33,588 nucleotides of DNA from an uncultured Pseudobutyrivibrio sp. GTDB taxonomy: Bacteria > Bacillota > Clostridia > Lachnospirales > Lachnospiraceae. Shown here one piece after another: positions 19,035 through 29,110 of this stretch; position 1 is the stretch's first letter; each line of letters starts with the position of its first letter. The notes under the pieces are model-generated. The model saw only the letters and a program-made list of their open reading frames with translations. It was not told the DNA's origin and searched no databases. The position numbers were made by a program, and so were the translations under genes. Location of the stretch: the NCBI GenBank assembly GCA_946548305.1, contig CAMNPQ010000005.1:1-33588 (forward strand), given 5' to 3'.

Positions 19035-19658
19035 ATGTTCTATGATATGAATATTTACGGGTTAAATATTGAGACAATAAGGGGCAGAGATTTTTCCTGG
19101 ATTGAAAAAGACATGCCTATTCGATATGAAAAAGGCATGAGATACAGATTTTACGAAGACCGATTGCGGTGCTTTGGGGTGGCATATCTGTTGAAGGAGA
19201 TTCTTGGAATATCCACAGAAAAAGACATCTGCATATTGCCATCTGGCAAGCCTGTAGCTCCTAAGTTCAAAGAATTTAGCCTATCCCACAGTGGAGATTA
19301 TTGTGTCATAGGGATTTCAGAAGAGCCCATAGGAGTTGACATAGAACTGATGTCACCACAGAACGTCCATTTAGCCAAGGATGTATATACGAAGGATGAA
19401 ATAGCATGGATGAGGCTTGATGAACTGAGAAGATTTCATGAACTGTGGACGTTAAAGGAAAGTGTGATGAAAGCAACTGGAAAAGGGCTGGTACTAGAGC
19501 CAAATACCTTTAGCACTATTCCGCTTATAAATAATGACAGTATTATTATTGAGGATAAAAAATGGTTTGGCTGTTGTGCTTCAAATGATAAATATTCCTA
19601 TAGTATTTGCATGGGAAAGCCAGTAGGAAATATAAAATGGGTTGAATGTAGCTTTTGA
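19035..19658 (+). CDS. 4'-phosphopantetheinyl transferase, Sfp type
   Basis: LPSGKPVAPKFKEFSLSHSGDYCVIGIS..IGVDIELM...FHELWTLKESVMKATGKGL. Confidence 0.9.
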   Translation: MFYDMNIYGLNIETIRGRDFSWIEKDMPIRYEKGMRYRFYEDRLRCFGVAYLLKEILGISTEKDICILPSGKPVAPKFKEFSLSHSGDYCVIGISEEPIGVDIELMSPQNVHLAKDVYTKDEIAWMRLDELRRFHELWTLKESVMKATGKGLVLEPNTFSTIPLINNDSIIIEDKKWFGCCASNDKYSYSICMGKPVGNIKWVECSF

Positions 19659-19679
19659 GTGATACCAGTGGGGGTGGCT

Positions 19680-21764
19680 ATGAGACTGATTGATAGTTTT
19701 CCAACAAACAAAATTGGGGATATAGAATATAGAGTAGGGCGTGTGTTCCCCTTTGGTGCCAGCGTGGTAGAGGGGGGAGTGAATTTCAGTGTTTATTCCA
19801 AAGAAGCAACAGGCTGCACTTTGGTACTTTATAATCACAGTGCAAGTGAGCCTTTTTTGGAAATTGAGATTCCAGAGGAATACAAAATTGGCAACGTATA
19901 TACGGTGATGGTTTTTGGAATAAACATTGAGACCACAGAATATGGGTATCGATTTGATGGAGTTTTCGACCCAGGAAAGGGACTGTGGTTTGACAAGACA
20001 AAAGTGCTGCTAGACCCATATGCTAAATCTGTTTCAGGAAACAGTATATGGGGAAAAGCTCAATATTTAGATAGAGAGTTTCGCCATAGAGGGCAGATAA
20101 TTCGTGAAGACTATGATTGGGAGGGGGATACACCACTAGGGCTTGCCCAACAGGATTTATGCATTTATGAGCTGCATGTCAGATCCTTTACTATGAATGA
20201 CAACAAGGTAAAGCATAAAGGCACATTCTACGGACTTACCGAGAAAATCCCTTACTTAAAGGAACTGGGTATAAACTGCGTTGAACTTATGCCTATATTT
20301 GAATTTGATGAATTCGAAAATACGAAGGAGTTCAATGGCAATACTCTATACAATTATTGGGGATATTCCACAGTGGATTTTTTCGCTCCAAAGGCAGGCT
20401 ACGGTGCATCAGCTCCATTTGGAATGGAGACTGACGAGCTGAAAAATATGATAAGGCAGTTCCATAAGAATGGTATAGAAGTGATTCTGGATGTGGTGTT
20501 CAATCATACAGCCGAAGGGAATGAAAAGGGAAGGTATATATCCTATAGAGGAATTGACAATTCCACCTATTATATGCTTACTCCTGATGGTGGGTATTAC
20601 AATTTTAGCGGCTGCGGAAACACATTCAATGGCAATAATGCTGTGGTCAGAAATATGATTTTGGATTGTCTGCGTTACTGGGTTTCCTCATATCATGTGG
20701 ACGGCTTCCGCTTTGACCTTGCCTCCATTTTAACTAGAAATATAGATGGCTCGCCTATGTACTATCCGCCTCTAATAGAGATTTTGGTGAATGACCCTGT
20801 GCTTGGAAAGACCAAGCTTATTGCAGAGGCTTGGGATGCTGGTGGACTATATCAGGTGGGAAGCTTTCCAGCCTGGCATCGATTTGCTGAATGGAATGGC
20901 AAATACAGGGATTGTGTCAGAAGGTTTTTAAGAGGAGAAGCTGATGCTGCAATAGAACTGTATTGGAGAATCGGCGGCTCAAAAGACATGTATGAATCCA
21001 GAAGCGCAGAAGCATCTATAAATTTTGTCACCTGTCATGATGGATTTACACTGTATGACACAGTGTCTTATAATGATAAGCATAACGAAGCCAACGGGGA
21101 AGAAGGTCGTGATGGCACCAATGATAATTACAGCTGGAATTGTGGACAGGAAGGTGAGACAGAGGATAGCGAAATAAACAACCTGCGAATGCGTCAAATG
21201 AAAAACGTATTTACGATATTGCTTACAAGCCGTGGCGTTCCGATGTTTTTATCAGGAGATGAATTTGCTAACAGCCAGTTTGGAAATAATAATGCATATT
21301 GTCAGGACAATGAGGTATCATGGCTCAATTGGAGTAAATTAAATAAAAACAGAGGCTTGTTTGAGTATGTCAAGGGACTCATAGCATTCAGAAATGCTCA
21401 TCCTGTACTAAGGAATAAAACCTATGACGAGGGGCAAAATGCCACAGGTTATCCTGAATTGTCATTTCATAGTGAAAATCCATGGGAATATGATATCATG
21501 TGCCCACGACTTGTGATAGGATATATGTATGTGGAAGAACACGAAAAGTATAATGTTACAGCTGATACATTTATCTATGTGGCATTAAATGCACACTGGG
21601 AAAGCCATACCATGAATCTTCCTATAATACCAGAGGGCAAACACTGGTATCTTGTGGCTGATTCCAATGCAGGAGTTTTCTTTGGTGACAAGGAAGAGAT
21701 TGAAATATCAAATGGGTGCTATGGACTCGCCCCCCGTAGTAGTGCCATATTGATAGCAAAGTAA
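19680..21764 (+). CDS. Glycogen debranching enzyme / isoamylase (GH13)
   Basis: VFPFGASVVEGGVNFSVYSKEA, CIYELHVRSFT, VILDVVFNHTAEG, DGFRFDLASIL, LIAEAWDAGG, NFVTCHDGFTLYDTVSYN. ATG 19680 has a G-rich SD; tracked start 19659 is GTG. Confidence 0.92.
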   Translation: MRLIDSFPTNKIGDIEYRVGRVFPFGASVVEGGVNFSVYSKEATGCTLVLYNHSASEPFLEIEIPEEYKIGNVYTVMVFGINIETTEYGYRFDGVFDPGKGLWFDKTKVLLDPYAKSVSGNSIWGKAQYLDREFRHRGQIIREDYDWEGDTPLGLAQQDLCIYELHVRSFTMNDNKVKHKGTFYGLTEKIPYLKELGINCVELMPIFEFDEFENTKEFNGNTLYNYWGYSTVDFFAPKAGYGASAPFGMETDELKNMIRQFHKNGIEVILDVVFNHTAEGNEKGRYISYRGIDNSTYYMLTPDGGYYNFSGCGNTFNGNNAVVRNMILDCLRYWVSSYHVDGFRFDLASILTRNIDGSPMYYPPLIEILVNDPVLGKTKLIAEAWDAGGLYQVGSFPAWHRFAEWNGKYRDCVRRFLRGEADAAIELYWRIGGSKDMYESRSAEASINFVTCHDGFTLYDTVSYNDKHNEANGEEGRDGTNDNYSWNCGQEGETEDSEINNLRMRQMKNVFTILLTSRGVPMFLSGDEFANSQFGNNNAYCQDNEVSWLNWSKLNKNRGLFEYVKGLIAFRNAHPVLRNKTYDEGQNATGYPELSFHSENPWEYDIMCPRLVIGYMYVEEHEKYNVTADTFIYVALNAHWESHTMNLPIIPEGKHWYLVADSNAGVFFGDKEEIEISNGCYGLAPRSSAILIAK

Positions 21765-21773
21765 AATCTGTTG

Positions 21774-21807
21774 TGTGACACTTTTGTGACAATTCGTGTG
21801 GCATAAT
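21774..21807 (+). promoter_or_regulatory. Putative OmpR/PhoB-like direct-repeat operator with -10 box
   Basis: TGTGACA (21774-21780) - cttt - TGTGACA (21785-21791) - N10 - CATAAT (21802-21807). Confidence 0.6.
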
Positions 21808-21842
21808 AGTAGTGTTGCAGGGGAGTTTTAAGGAGAAATTAA

Positions 21843-22280
21843 ATGAAAAAAGTTTTTGAATGTGAAGCTACGGTTGAAAATTTGACTAACGCATCAGCAT
21901 TTGCAGAGGCTGAACTTGAAGAGCTAGGTTGTGGCATGAGGCAAATGATGCAGCTGTCAGTTGCTTTAGAAGAGATTTATGTAAACATTGCCCATTATGC
22001 CTATGCAAAACTTGATGATAATGGCAAGCCGATTCCAAATACAGGGGTTGGTCCTATGAAGCTGACTGTGGATTCTGACGAGGAAAATGTGTATCTCATT
22101 TTTGAAGATGAGGGGATGCCATATAATCCTTTGGAAAAGGAAGACCCGGATGTGACCCTTGCAGCAGAGGATAGAGAAATAGGTGGACTTGGAATTTTTA
22201 TGGTCAAAAAGAGTATGGATGATGTATTATATGAATATAAGGATAATAAAAACATCCTAACATTAGTGAAAAAACTGTGA
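21843..22280 (+). CDS. RsbW-like anti-sigma / serine-protein kinase (HATPase_c_2)
   Basis: N-box LSVALEEIYVNIAHYAY, G1 IFEDEGMPYNPL, G2 GGLGIFMVKKSMDDVLYEY. Confidence 0.85.
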   Translation: MKKVFECEATVENLTNASAFAEAELEELGCGMRQMMQLSVALEEIYVNIAHYAYAKLDDNGKPIPNTGVGPMKLTVDSDEENVYLIFEDEGMPYNPLEKEDPDVTLAAEDREIGGLGIFMVKKSMDDVLYEYKDNKNILTLVKKL

Positions 22281-22348
22281 ATCACTAATAAAATAAAACA
22301 AAAACAGTTATACTAAACAAAGACAAACACGTCAGGAAGGGGAATATA

Positions 22349-23563
22349 ATGCAATCAGAACATGTAAAAATTGGAACATTGCAGGAAAACCTTGACAGAG
22401 TGGAGGATATTCTTGAGGATTATCTTTTCCGACTGGACATTAAAGGTAAGGATGCAATTAGATTTAATTTATTAACAGAGGAAGCACTTAGACTGGCAAA
22501 GTCCATTACAAGCGACGAGACAGCAGTAGAGCTATGGTTTGAAGGAAATGCCAGGGTGTCTCACATCTGCCTGATGCTTGAAAGCAAGCTTACACCAAAT
22601 AAGGAAGAGAAATTTATTTCTATTTCATCATCAAAAGAAAACAGTGCCGACCACACATTTTTTGATGACCTGAAGGAATTCTTTATTAAGCCTAGCAAAC
22701 CTACCTGGTCTTTGGCTGAATACGAAGCAGAAGTTATGAAGAAACGCTGTGCTGACAAGTATTCTGAAGAAGCCTGGGGCAATCTGGAGCGTTCTGTGCT
22801 GGCAAATCTGGCAAACGATATTTCTGTTGGAGTAAAGGATAATCATGTTCTTATGATTATCACAAAGGATTTTTCAAAATCCCTTGGTACAATCAATTCA
22901 AACAGACCACTTCAGACATCTAGCCAGATTTTTGTATCTTCAGATGAAGAGTCACTTAAAAAGGCATATGCCAGGGTAGATGGGGTAGTTGATGAGGTGA
23001 AACTCTCAGGCAAAAATGCTCTTAGAGTAAAGCTATTGTTAGAAGAGACAATCGGAATGGTTGAAGAAATGACAGGGGATTTTTCAGCTTTGCTCTGGTT
23101 GGAACAATATAAGGGCGAATGTGCTCTAAAGCTTGTGGGTAACACAAAGATTGACGCAGACAAAAAATATGATATTCTATCATTATCTACTACTGGAGAA
23201 AATGCTTTAGTTCATGGCTTTATGGGCAAATTAAAGGACATGATTGAGACTGGTATTTTAAATTACGAAAGTGTCATGAAGCTTAACCAGGAGTACAACG
23301 GCATCAGCGTAAATTATGCTGGAATGGGTGCTTACAATGATGTGTCCATCGCTACAAACCCTACAGCAATGTCGGGCTTTATGTGGTCAATGGTAGACTA
23401 TCGTAATGGCTTGGATGGCGAGAGAAACACCAATGAGGGCGTAAAGGCAGCTTGGGATGAATTGGAGAAATCTATTGTTGCTAGTATTGCTGATGATGTA
23501 ATAGTTGGTGTTAAAAATAATAAAGTACAAATGACTATGATTTATAAACTTAAGGAGGATTAA
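22349..23563 (+). CDS. Unknown protein with internal duplication, within partner-switching-like module
   Basis: Two similar halves, each starting near 'R(V)xxxxEdxxxxlxlxGKdAlRxxLLxEEt' and ending 'WxxLEksVxAxiADDixVGVKxNkVxMxi'. Confidence 0.7.
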   Translation: MQSEHVKIGTLQENLDRVEDILEDYLFRLDIKGKDAIRFNLLTEEALRLAKSITSDETAVELWFEGNARVSHICLMLESKLTPNKEEKFISISSSKENSADHTFFDDLKEFFIKPSKPTWSLAEYEAEVMKKRCADKYSEEAWGNLERSVLANLANDISVGVKDNHVLMIITKDFSKSLGTINSNRPLQTSSQIFVSSDEESLKKAYARVDGVVDEVKLSGKNALRVKLLLEETIGMVEEMTGDFSALLWLEQYKGECALKLVGNTKIDADKKYDILSLSTTGENALVHGFMGKLKDMIETGILNYESVMKLNQEYNGISVNYAGMGAYNDVSIATNPTAMSGFMWSMVDYRNGLDGERNTNEGVKAAWDELEKSIVASIADDVIVGVKNNKVQMTMIYKLKED

Positions 23564-23565
23564 TT

Positions 23566-23865
23566 ATGTTAAACATTAATGAGACAAAGGATGGGGCTAA
23601 TCTTAAAATTGCACTTGAGGGAAGACTTGATACTACTACAGCACCACAGCTTGAGGAAAAGGTAAACGGTTTGATTGATGGTGTTACAGATTTAAAATTT
23701 GATTTTGAAAAGCTTGAGTATATTTCCAGTGCAGGGCTTAGAGTATTACTTTCTACACAAAAGACCATGAACAAGCAGGGAAAAATGGTTATCAACAATG
23801 TGTCTGAGGAAGTTATGGAAATTTTTGATGTAACAGGATTTTCAGATATCCTTACAATTGAGTAA
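23566..23865 (+). CDS. STAS-domain anti-sigma factor antagonist
   Basis: LKIALEGRLDTTTAPQLEEKV...FDFEKLEYISSAGLRVLLSTQKTM, with the conserved phospho-acceptor SSAGLR. Confidence 0.92.
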   Translation: MLNINETKDGANLKIALEGRLDTTTAPQLEEKVNGLIDGVTDLKFDFEKLEYISSAGLRVLLSTQKTMNKQGKMVINNVSEEVMEIFDVTGFSDILTIE

Positions 23866-23883
23866 GAATAATTTAATTTATTT

Positions 23884-23909
23884 AGCCAGCTTTTTAGCTG
23901 GCTTTTTTT
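23884..23909 (+). terminator. Intrinsic terminator
   Basis: AGCCAGCT-TTTT-AGCTGGCT followed by a T run. Confidence 0.9.
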
Positions 23910-23996
23910 GTTATATAAACTACAGAACAAAGACACAACTTGATAACAATTGTCTAGTAAAATACCACTAAAGATTTTTATTTCAGGAGGTAGAGT

Positions 23997-24503
23997 ATGA
24001 AGAAATTATATATTAAGGAAAAGCTATTATCATTCGTCGATCATTTCACAGTAAAAAATGAGCATGAAGAGGATTGCTATGTTGTGCAGGGAGATAGAGT
24101 TCAAATCGGAGGAAAAAAGCTTCATATATTTGACATGAATGAAAGAGAACAGCTGATGATACAGCAGAAGATTTTAGCTCTAATGCCAAAATTTTTTGTA
24201 TATAAGGGTGACGAGCAGGTTGCAATGATTCAAAAGAAGATGTCGTTTTTAGGAAGTAAATACATCGTTGAAGGACCTGGCTGGGAAGTAAAGGGAAAAG
24301 TCATGGGTCACGATTATACTATGACAAAAGATGGAAAAGAGATAGTGTCCCTACACAAAGCCTGGCTTTCATGGGGCGACAGCTATGAGATGGATATAGC
24401 AGATGATGTAGATGAAGTGCTGGCTCTTGCGGTGGTACTTGCCATTGAGATGGTAATACAGCAGGAGGAGGCAAATGCTTCTGCTTCAGTTGGAACGGAT
24501 TAA
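23997..24503 (+). CDS. LURP-one-related (LOR/DUF567-like) protein
   Basis: YIKEKLLSFVDHFTVKNEHEEDCYVVQGDRVQIGGKKLHIFD...YKGDEQVAMIQKKMSFLGSKYIVEGPGWEVKGKVMGHDYTM. SD aggagg. Confidence 0.75.
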   Translation: MKKLYIKEKLLSFVDHFTVKNEHEEDCYVVQGDRVQIGGKKLHIFDMNEREQLMIQQKILALMPKFFVYKGDEQVAMIQKKMSFLGSKYIVEGPGWEVKGKVMGHDYTMTKDGKEIVSLHKAWLSWGDSYEMDIADDVDEVLALAVVLAIEMVIQQEEANASASVGTD

Positions 24504-24663
24504 TGAAGATAAAACAGGCATTGCCCTTGCAAATGGTGATTCACTTTCCTACACTTTCAGCAATGCCCAAGTCCTTCAAAAGATTGCATCTGAAATGAAA
24601 TATGATATTTGGGTGGGGAGAGTGATTGATTATTTAATAAATGTTTGGAGGGAACATAATTGA
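24475..24663 (+). CDS. 62-aa small protein of unknown function between the LOR gene and csm6
   Basis: Strong SD (gcaggaggaggcaaATG) inside the 3' end of the LOR CDS. Its stop TGA (24661-24663) overlaps the TTG start of csm6 (24660-24662). Confidence 0.6.
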   Translation: MLLLQLERINEDKTGIALANGDSLSYTFSNAQVLQKIASEMKYDIWVGRVIDYLINVWREHN

Positions 24664-25979
24664 GTAAAACTGTGCTTTTTTCCCCAGTTGGTGGGACCGA
24701 CCCAATTTCGCAAAATAATATACGAGATGGTTCACTTTTGCATATATGCAGATGGTACAAGCCAGACGAGGTATATCTATATATGTCAAAGGAAATGCTG
24801 GATTTTCAAGAGCAAGACGATAGATATAGATTTTGTATACAAAAGCTAGCAGAACAACAATCAAGAGAGATTATTATTAATGAAATAGAACGCTCAGATT
24901 TAATAAATGTACAGGACTATGATTATTATTACAGTGATTTCAGGAGTATAATCGCAGACATTTCAGCTTCATTGTCCAGCGAAGATAAGCTGATATTAAA
25001 TGTATCTTCAGGAACACCTGCGATGAAAAGCGGATTGATTGTACTAGCTACTCTTGGTGAATTTAATTGCAAAACAATACAGGTTGTAACACCAGTACGA
25101 AGAATAAATGAGCATAATCATAAAAACTATGATGTTCAGACACTGTGGGAATTAAATGAAGACAACAATGGGGATTCTGAAAACAGATGCAAAGAAGTTG
25201 TTTGTCCAACCTTGTCAAATATCAAACAGGAAGAAATAATCAAGCGATTACTCAAGGTGTATGACTATCAAGCCGCCTATTTAGCAGCAGAAAGCTTACC
25301 GTCAGAAAAAACAATAAACTATTTGGAACTATTACATGTGGCATATAAACGAATACAGCTTGATAATCAAGGACTAAATGCTTTAGTGAAAAAACATAAT
25401 ATGGAAGGCTTTCCAATAAAAAATGACGGAAGCAGAGAAATATTTGAGTATGCCTTAGCACTGGATATAAAGCGTAAGCGGGGTGAATATGCTGACTTTG
25501 CAAGAGCCATATCACCGCTTATAGTGGCATTATTTAGGGATGTATTATTAAAACAAGAGCAAGTACGCATAGAAGATTATACAAAAAATGAAAATGGTAG
25601 GGAATACTGGGATAGAGGAAAGCTGGCTGGCACAAAGCTAGATGAAATATTTAAAAATAAATGGCCTTATTTTAAATATGATTGGCCTCAATCCTCTCAT
25701 ATTTCACTTTTAACGCAGAAATTGATTACTAATCCTAAGATAGTTGATTTATGTTCAAAGCTAAGATCAGTAGAAGAAGGAGCAAGAAACGTGGCGGCTC
25801 ATCAAATAGTATCTCTTACGGAGGATGGCTTTAAAAAGAAGACTGGGTATTCCCCTGCTGATGTAAGTGGTTTGATTAAGGAATTGTGCAAATATACTAC
25901 ACTTAACATAAAGGATGAGTATTGGAATGCCTATGATGATATGAACAACTACATAATTAAGAAAATAGAGGAGATATGA
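24660..25979 (+). CDS. csm6: Type III-A CRISPR ancillary ribonuclease Csm6 (CARF-HEPN)
   Basis: CARF motif ILNVSSGTPAMKSGL; HEPN R-X4-H motif RNVAAH (25785-25802); first gene of a csm operon. Confidence 0.92.
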   Translation: MSKTVLFSPVGGTDPISQNNIRDGSLLHICRWYKPDEVYLYMSKEMLDFQEQDDRYRFCIQKLAEQQSREIIINEIERSDLINVQDYDYYYSDFRSIIADISASLSSEDKLILNVSSGTPAMKSGLIVLATLGEFNCKTIQVVTPVRRINEHNHKNYDVQTLWELNEDNNGDSENRCKEVVCPTLSNIKQEEIIKRLLKVYDYQAAYLAAESLPSEKTINYLELLHVAYKRIQLDNQGLNALVKKHNMEGFPIKNDGSREIFEYALALDIKRKRGEYADFARAISPLIVALFRDVLLKQEQVRIEDYTKNENGREYWDRGKLAGTKLDEIFKNKWPYFKYDWPQSSHISLLTQKLITNPKIVDLCSKLRSVEEGARNVAAHQIVSLTEDGFKKKTGYSPADVSGLIKELCKYTTLNIKDEYWNAYDDMNNYIIKKIEEI

Positions 25980-25989
25980 TAATCCTAAT

Positions 25990-26757
25990 ATGACAGAGAT
26001 AAACACAAATATATTGGCATCAATAACTATGGAGCTATCAGCAGATGGAATAAACTATAGAAAAGCGTCCGATTTTCAAGGTGTACTTTTTACAAAGATA
26101 GATTCAGAGTATGCCGACTTCCTTCATAAGGAACAGATGCATCCCTACAGTCAATACATTTATCAGGATGAGCACAGATGGTATTGGAAAGTAAGTACAC
26201 TTAATAATGAAGCCTATAAAAGAATAATAGAACCGTTATTAGCACCTGAATTTAATTGTTTTCATATAAATAATGGAGACATTAATGTGGATATTAAAAA
26301 TAAATCTATTGTAACTAAAAGCTATTCAGATTTAATGGAGGACTTCTATGAAAAGCCTGCTGAAAAGAACTTTGATTTGCGGATATTAACACTTACTGCA
26401 TTCAAACAGAGAGGCAGATACAATGTGACACCAGATTTACGGTTGATATTTCAAAATCTTATGATGAAATATAGTATTATTCTTGGAAACGAAAATATGG
26501 AGGATGAGGATACATTAAATCAGATTATAGATGATACTATTGTCTCTAAATATAGGTTAAAAACAGGAATCTTTCCAATTGAGGGACGAAACATTCCTGG
26601 CTTTAACGGAAACCTAAGCCTGAGGCTGTTTGGCTCTGAAACAATGATGCGCTATGTGCGGCTGCTTTTGAAATTTGGAGAATTCTCAGGAGTAGGAATA
26701 AAAACAGGAATGGGAATGGGAGCGATAAAAATAATTGAGGAGGAACCTAGTGACTGA
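25990..26757 (+). CDS. cas6: CRISPR-associated endoribonuclease Cas6
   Basis: C-terminal glycine-rich GEFSGVGIKTGMGMGAIKI; position between csm6 and cas10. Confidence 0.88.
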   Translation: MTEINTNILASITMELSADGINYRKASDFQGVLFTKIDSEYADFLHKEQMHPYSQYIYQDEHRWYWKVSTLNNEAYKRIIEPLLAPEFNCFHINNGDINVDIKNKSIVTKSYSDLMEDFYEKPAEKNFDLRILTLTAFKQRGRYNVTPDLRLIFQNLMMKYSIILGNENMEDEDTLNQIIDDTIVSKYRLKTGIFPIEGRNIPGFNGNLSLRLFGSETMMRYVRLLLKFGEFSGVGIKTGMGMGAIKIIEEEPSD

Positions 26758-29110
26758 TAAAGAATTGAAGGTGACAATTGGGGGCTTACTACATGATATA
26801 GGTAAGGTTATCTATCGTGAGGGAAATGAAAAAAGAACTCATAGTCAAATTGGATTTGAATATTTAAAAGAGAATATTGGAATTGAAGATAGGGATATTC
26901 TAGAATGCGTAAAATATCATCATGGGAAAGCACTAAGCAATAGTAGCATATCAGATGATTCCTTGGCTTATGTGGTATATATTGCTGACAATATAGCATC
27001 ATCTGTTGACAGGCGTGAAAAAATGTCAGATGAATCAGGATTTGAACTGCACACTCCACTGCAGCCTGTATTCAACCTTTTGAATGAAAATAATGGAAAA
27101 GATTACTATTCAACTAATAAATTAAATGTTGAAGAGAGCATAAATTTTCCCTCTTCAGAGAAAGGTACTTTTGCAAAAGAAGAGTACGCTAAAATAGTGA
27201 ATAACCTTACAGATAATCTGAAGGGAATCGATTATTCCTCTGAATATGTAAACTCGCTACTGGAAGTTATGGAAGCAAATCTTTCATTTGTGCCATCTTC
27301 CACATCAGCAGCTGAAGTTCCAGATATATCACTATATGATCATTTAAAACTGACAGCTGCTATTTCAAGTGCCATAGTAAAATATTTAGAGGATGAAGAA
27401 AGCGATTATAAGAGCACACTATTTAAAGCTGAGAAAGCATTTTATGAAAAAGAAGCATTTTTGATTGCAAGTATGGATATCTCTGGAATTCAAAAATTTA
27501 TATATACCATACAAACTAAAAATGCATTGAAGACACTTAGAGCAAGGTCATTTTATTTAGAGATTGTGATGGAGCATATTATTGACGAACTCCTGAATAC
27601 ACTAGGGCTTTCTAGATGCAATCTATTGTATGTTGGTGGCGGACATTGCTATTTATTACTTCCTAATACCCAACAATGTAAGACTGAGTTCGACGAGTTT
27701 ATCAAAAGGACTAATCAATGGTTTCTGGAAAAATTCCAAACAGAGCTTTATATAGCAGGTGGGTATGGCTCATGCTCAGCAAATAGTCTAAAAAATATTC
27801 CAAGTGGAAGCTATGAAGATATTTTTAAAAGAGTATCTTCAATGATATCAGAGCATAAAATCTGCAGATATGATGCGGATGTAATAAAGGCATTAAATAG
27901 CATAAAGCATGATGATTATACAAGGGAATGTTCTGTTTGTAAAAGAATAGCTGTTGGGGATGATAATGAACTTTGCCCGATTTGTTCAGGCTTTGAAAAG
28001 CTTTCAGCAAAGGTTTTGTATGCAGATTTCTTCACTGTTGAAAGGGATGAAAATAAGGACTTACTTCCTTTACCAGGAGGCTATAGTCTTTCGGTTGATA
28101 CAGATGAAACCCTAAAGAAAAAGATGGAGACTAGTGAAAATTTTGTGAGAGCCTATTGTAAGAATCGTTCTTATACAGGAAAACACATAGCTACAAAACT
28201 ATGGGTTGGCAGCTATTCCGCAAAAGCTACCTTTGAAGAATTTAGTAATACTGCTACAGGTATAAATCGTATAGGCGTTTTACGAGCAGATGTAGACAAT
28301 CTTGGAAATGCATTTGTTTCAGGCTTCCGTAATAAAGCCAATGACAATAGGTACATGACAATTTCCCGTACAGCAACACTGTCAAGGCAGCTTTCACTAT
28401 TCTTTAAATTACATATTAACAAGCTTTTAGAAAATCCTGAGTTTTCCCTTGATGGTAAAACAAAGGAGAAAAGAAATATCACAATAGTATATTCAGGAGG
28501 AGATGATGTATTTGTTGTTGGCTCTTGGAACGAAGTGATTGAATTTGCAGTAGACCTTAGTAATGCATTCAAAAAATATACAGAAAATACCCTTACCATT
28601 TCTGCAGGAATTGGAGTATACACAGATAACTATCCAATCAGTGTTATTGCCTCGGAAGTTGAACAGATGGAGGATGAATCCAAGGATTTGTCAGGCAAAG
28701 ATGCTATTACCTTGCTAGAGGACGGTGAATTTCATAATGAAGCTGGACAAAGTATTAGTGATGGCACATATAAGTGGCAGGAGTTTGAAACTGGCGTAAT
28801 AGCCGAAAAACTTAAAACGATTTCCACATACATGGATGCCACAGATAATCCGCATGGCAATGGTCTGTTGTACAGGATTTTAGAACTAATCAGAAATCAA
28901 AGTGAAAGAATAAACCTTGCTAGATTTGTCTATTTATTAGCTCGCCTGGAGCCAGATAGTCATTCTGATAATTACAAGGAAATAAAAGCGAAGTTTGACG
29001 TTTTTTCCAAAGACATGATTAGGTGGATAAACAATGAAAGGGATAGGCGACACTTGAAGACAGCAATTGAATTGTATGTATATATGCACAGAGGGGAGGA
29101 AACAAATTGA
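26750..29110 (+). CDS. cas10: Cas10/Csm1, type III-A, with HD and GGDD motifs
   Basis: HD motif GGLLHDIGK (HD at 26792-26797), CSVC..CPIC zinc finger, Palm GGDD (28496-28507). GTG 26750 is preceded by gaggagg; tracked TTG 26735 overlaps that SD. Confidence 0.95.
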   Translation: MTDKELKVTIGGLLHDIGKVIYREGNEKRTHSQIGFEYLKENIGIEDRDILECVKYHHGKALSNSSISDDSLAYVVYIADNIASSVDRREKMSDESGFELHTPLQPVFNLLNENNGKDYYSTNKLNVEESINFPSSEKGTFAKEEYAKIVNNLTDNLKGIDYSSEYVNSLLEVMEANLSFVPSSTSAAEVPDISLYDHLKLTAAISSAIVKYLEDEESDYKSTLFKAEKAFYEKEAFLIASMDISGIQKFIYTIQTKNALKTLRARSFYLEIVMEHIIDELLNTLGLSRCNLLYVGGGHCYLLLPNTQQCKTEFDEFIKRTNQWFLEKFQTELYIAGGYGSCSANSLKNIPSGSYEDIFKRVSSMISEHKICRYDADVIKALNSIKHDDYTRECSVCKRIAVGDDNELCPICSGFEKLSAKVLYADFFTVERDENKDLLPLPGGYSLSVDTDETLKKKMETSENFVRAYCKNRSYTGKHIATKLWVGSYSAKATFEEFSNTATGINRIGVLRADVDNLGNAFVSGFRNKANDNRYMTISRTATLSRQLSLFFKLHINKLLENPEFSLDGKTKEKRNITIVYSGGDDVFVVGSWNEVIEFAVDLSNAFKKYTENTLTISAGIGVYTDNYPISVIASEVEQMEDESKDLSGKDAITLLEDGEFHNEAGQSISDGTYKWQEFETGVIAEKLKTISTYMDATDNPHGNGLLYRILELIRNQSERINLARFVYLLARLEPDSHSDNYKEIKAKFDVFSKDMIRWINNERDRRHLKTAIELYVYMHRGEETN

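Noticed and set aside
19035-19658. PPTase as part of a polyketide/NRPS cluster
   Set aside because: No PKS, NRPS or carrier protein is visible nearby; it is more likely a housekeeping PPTase.
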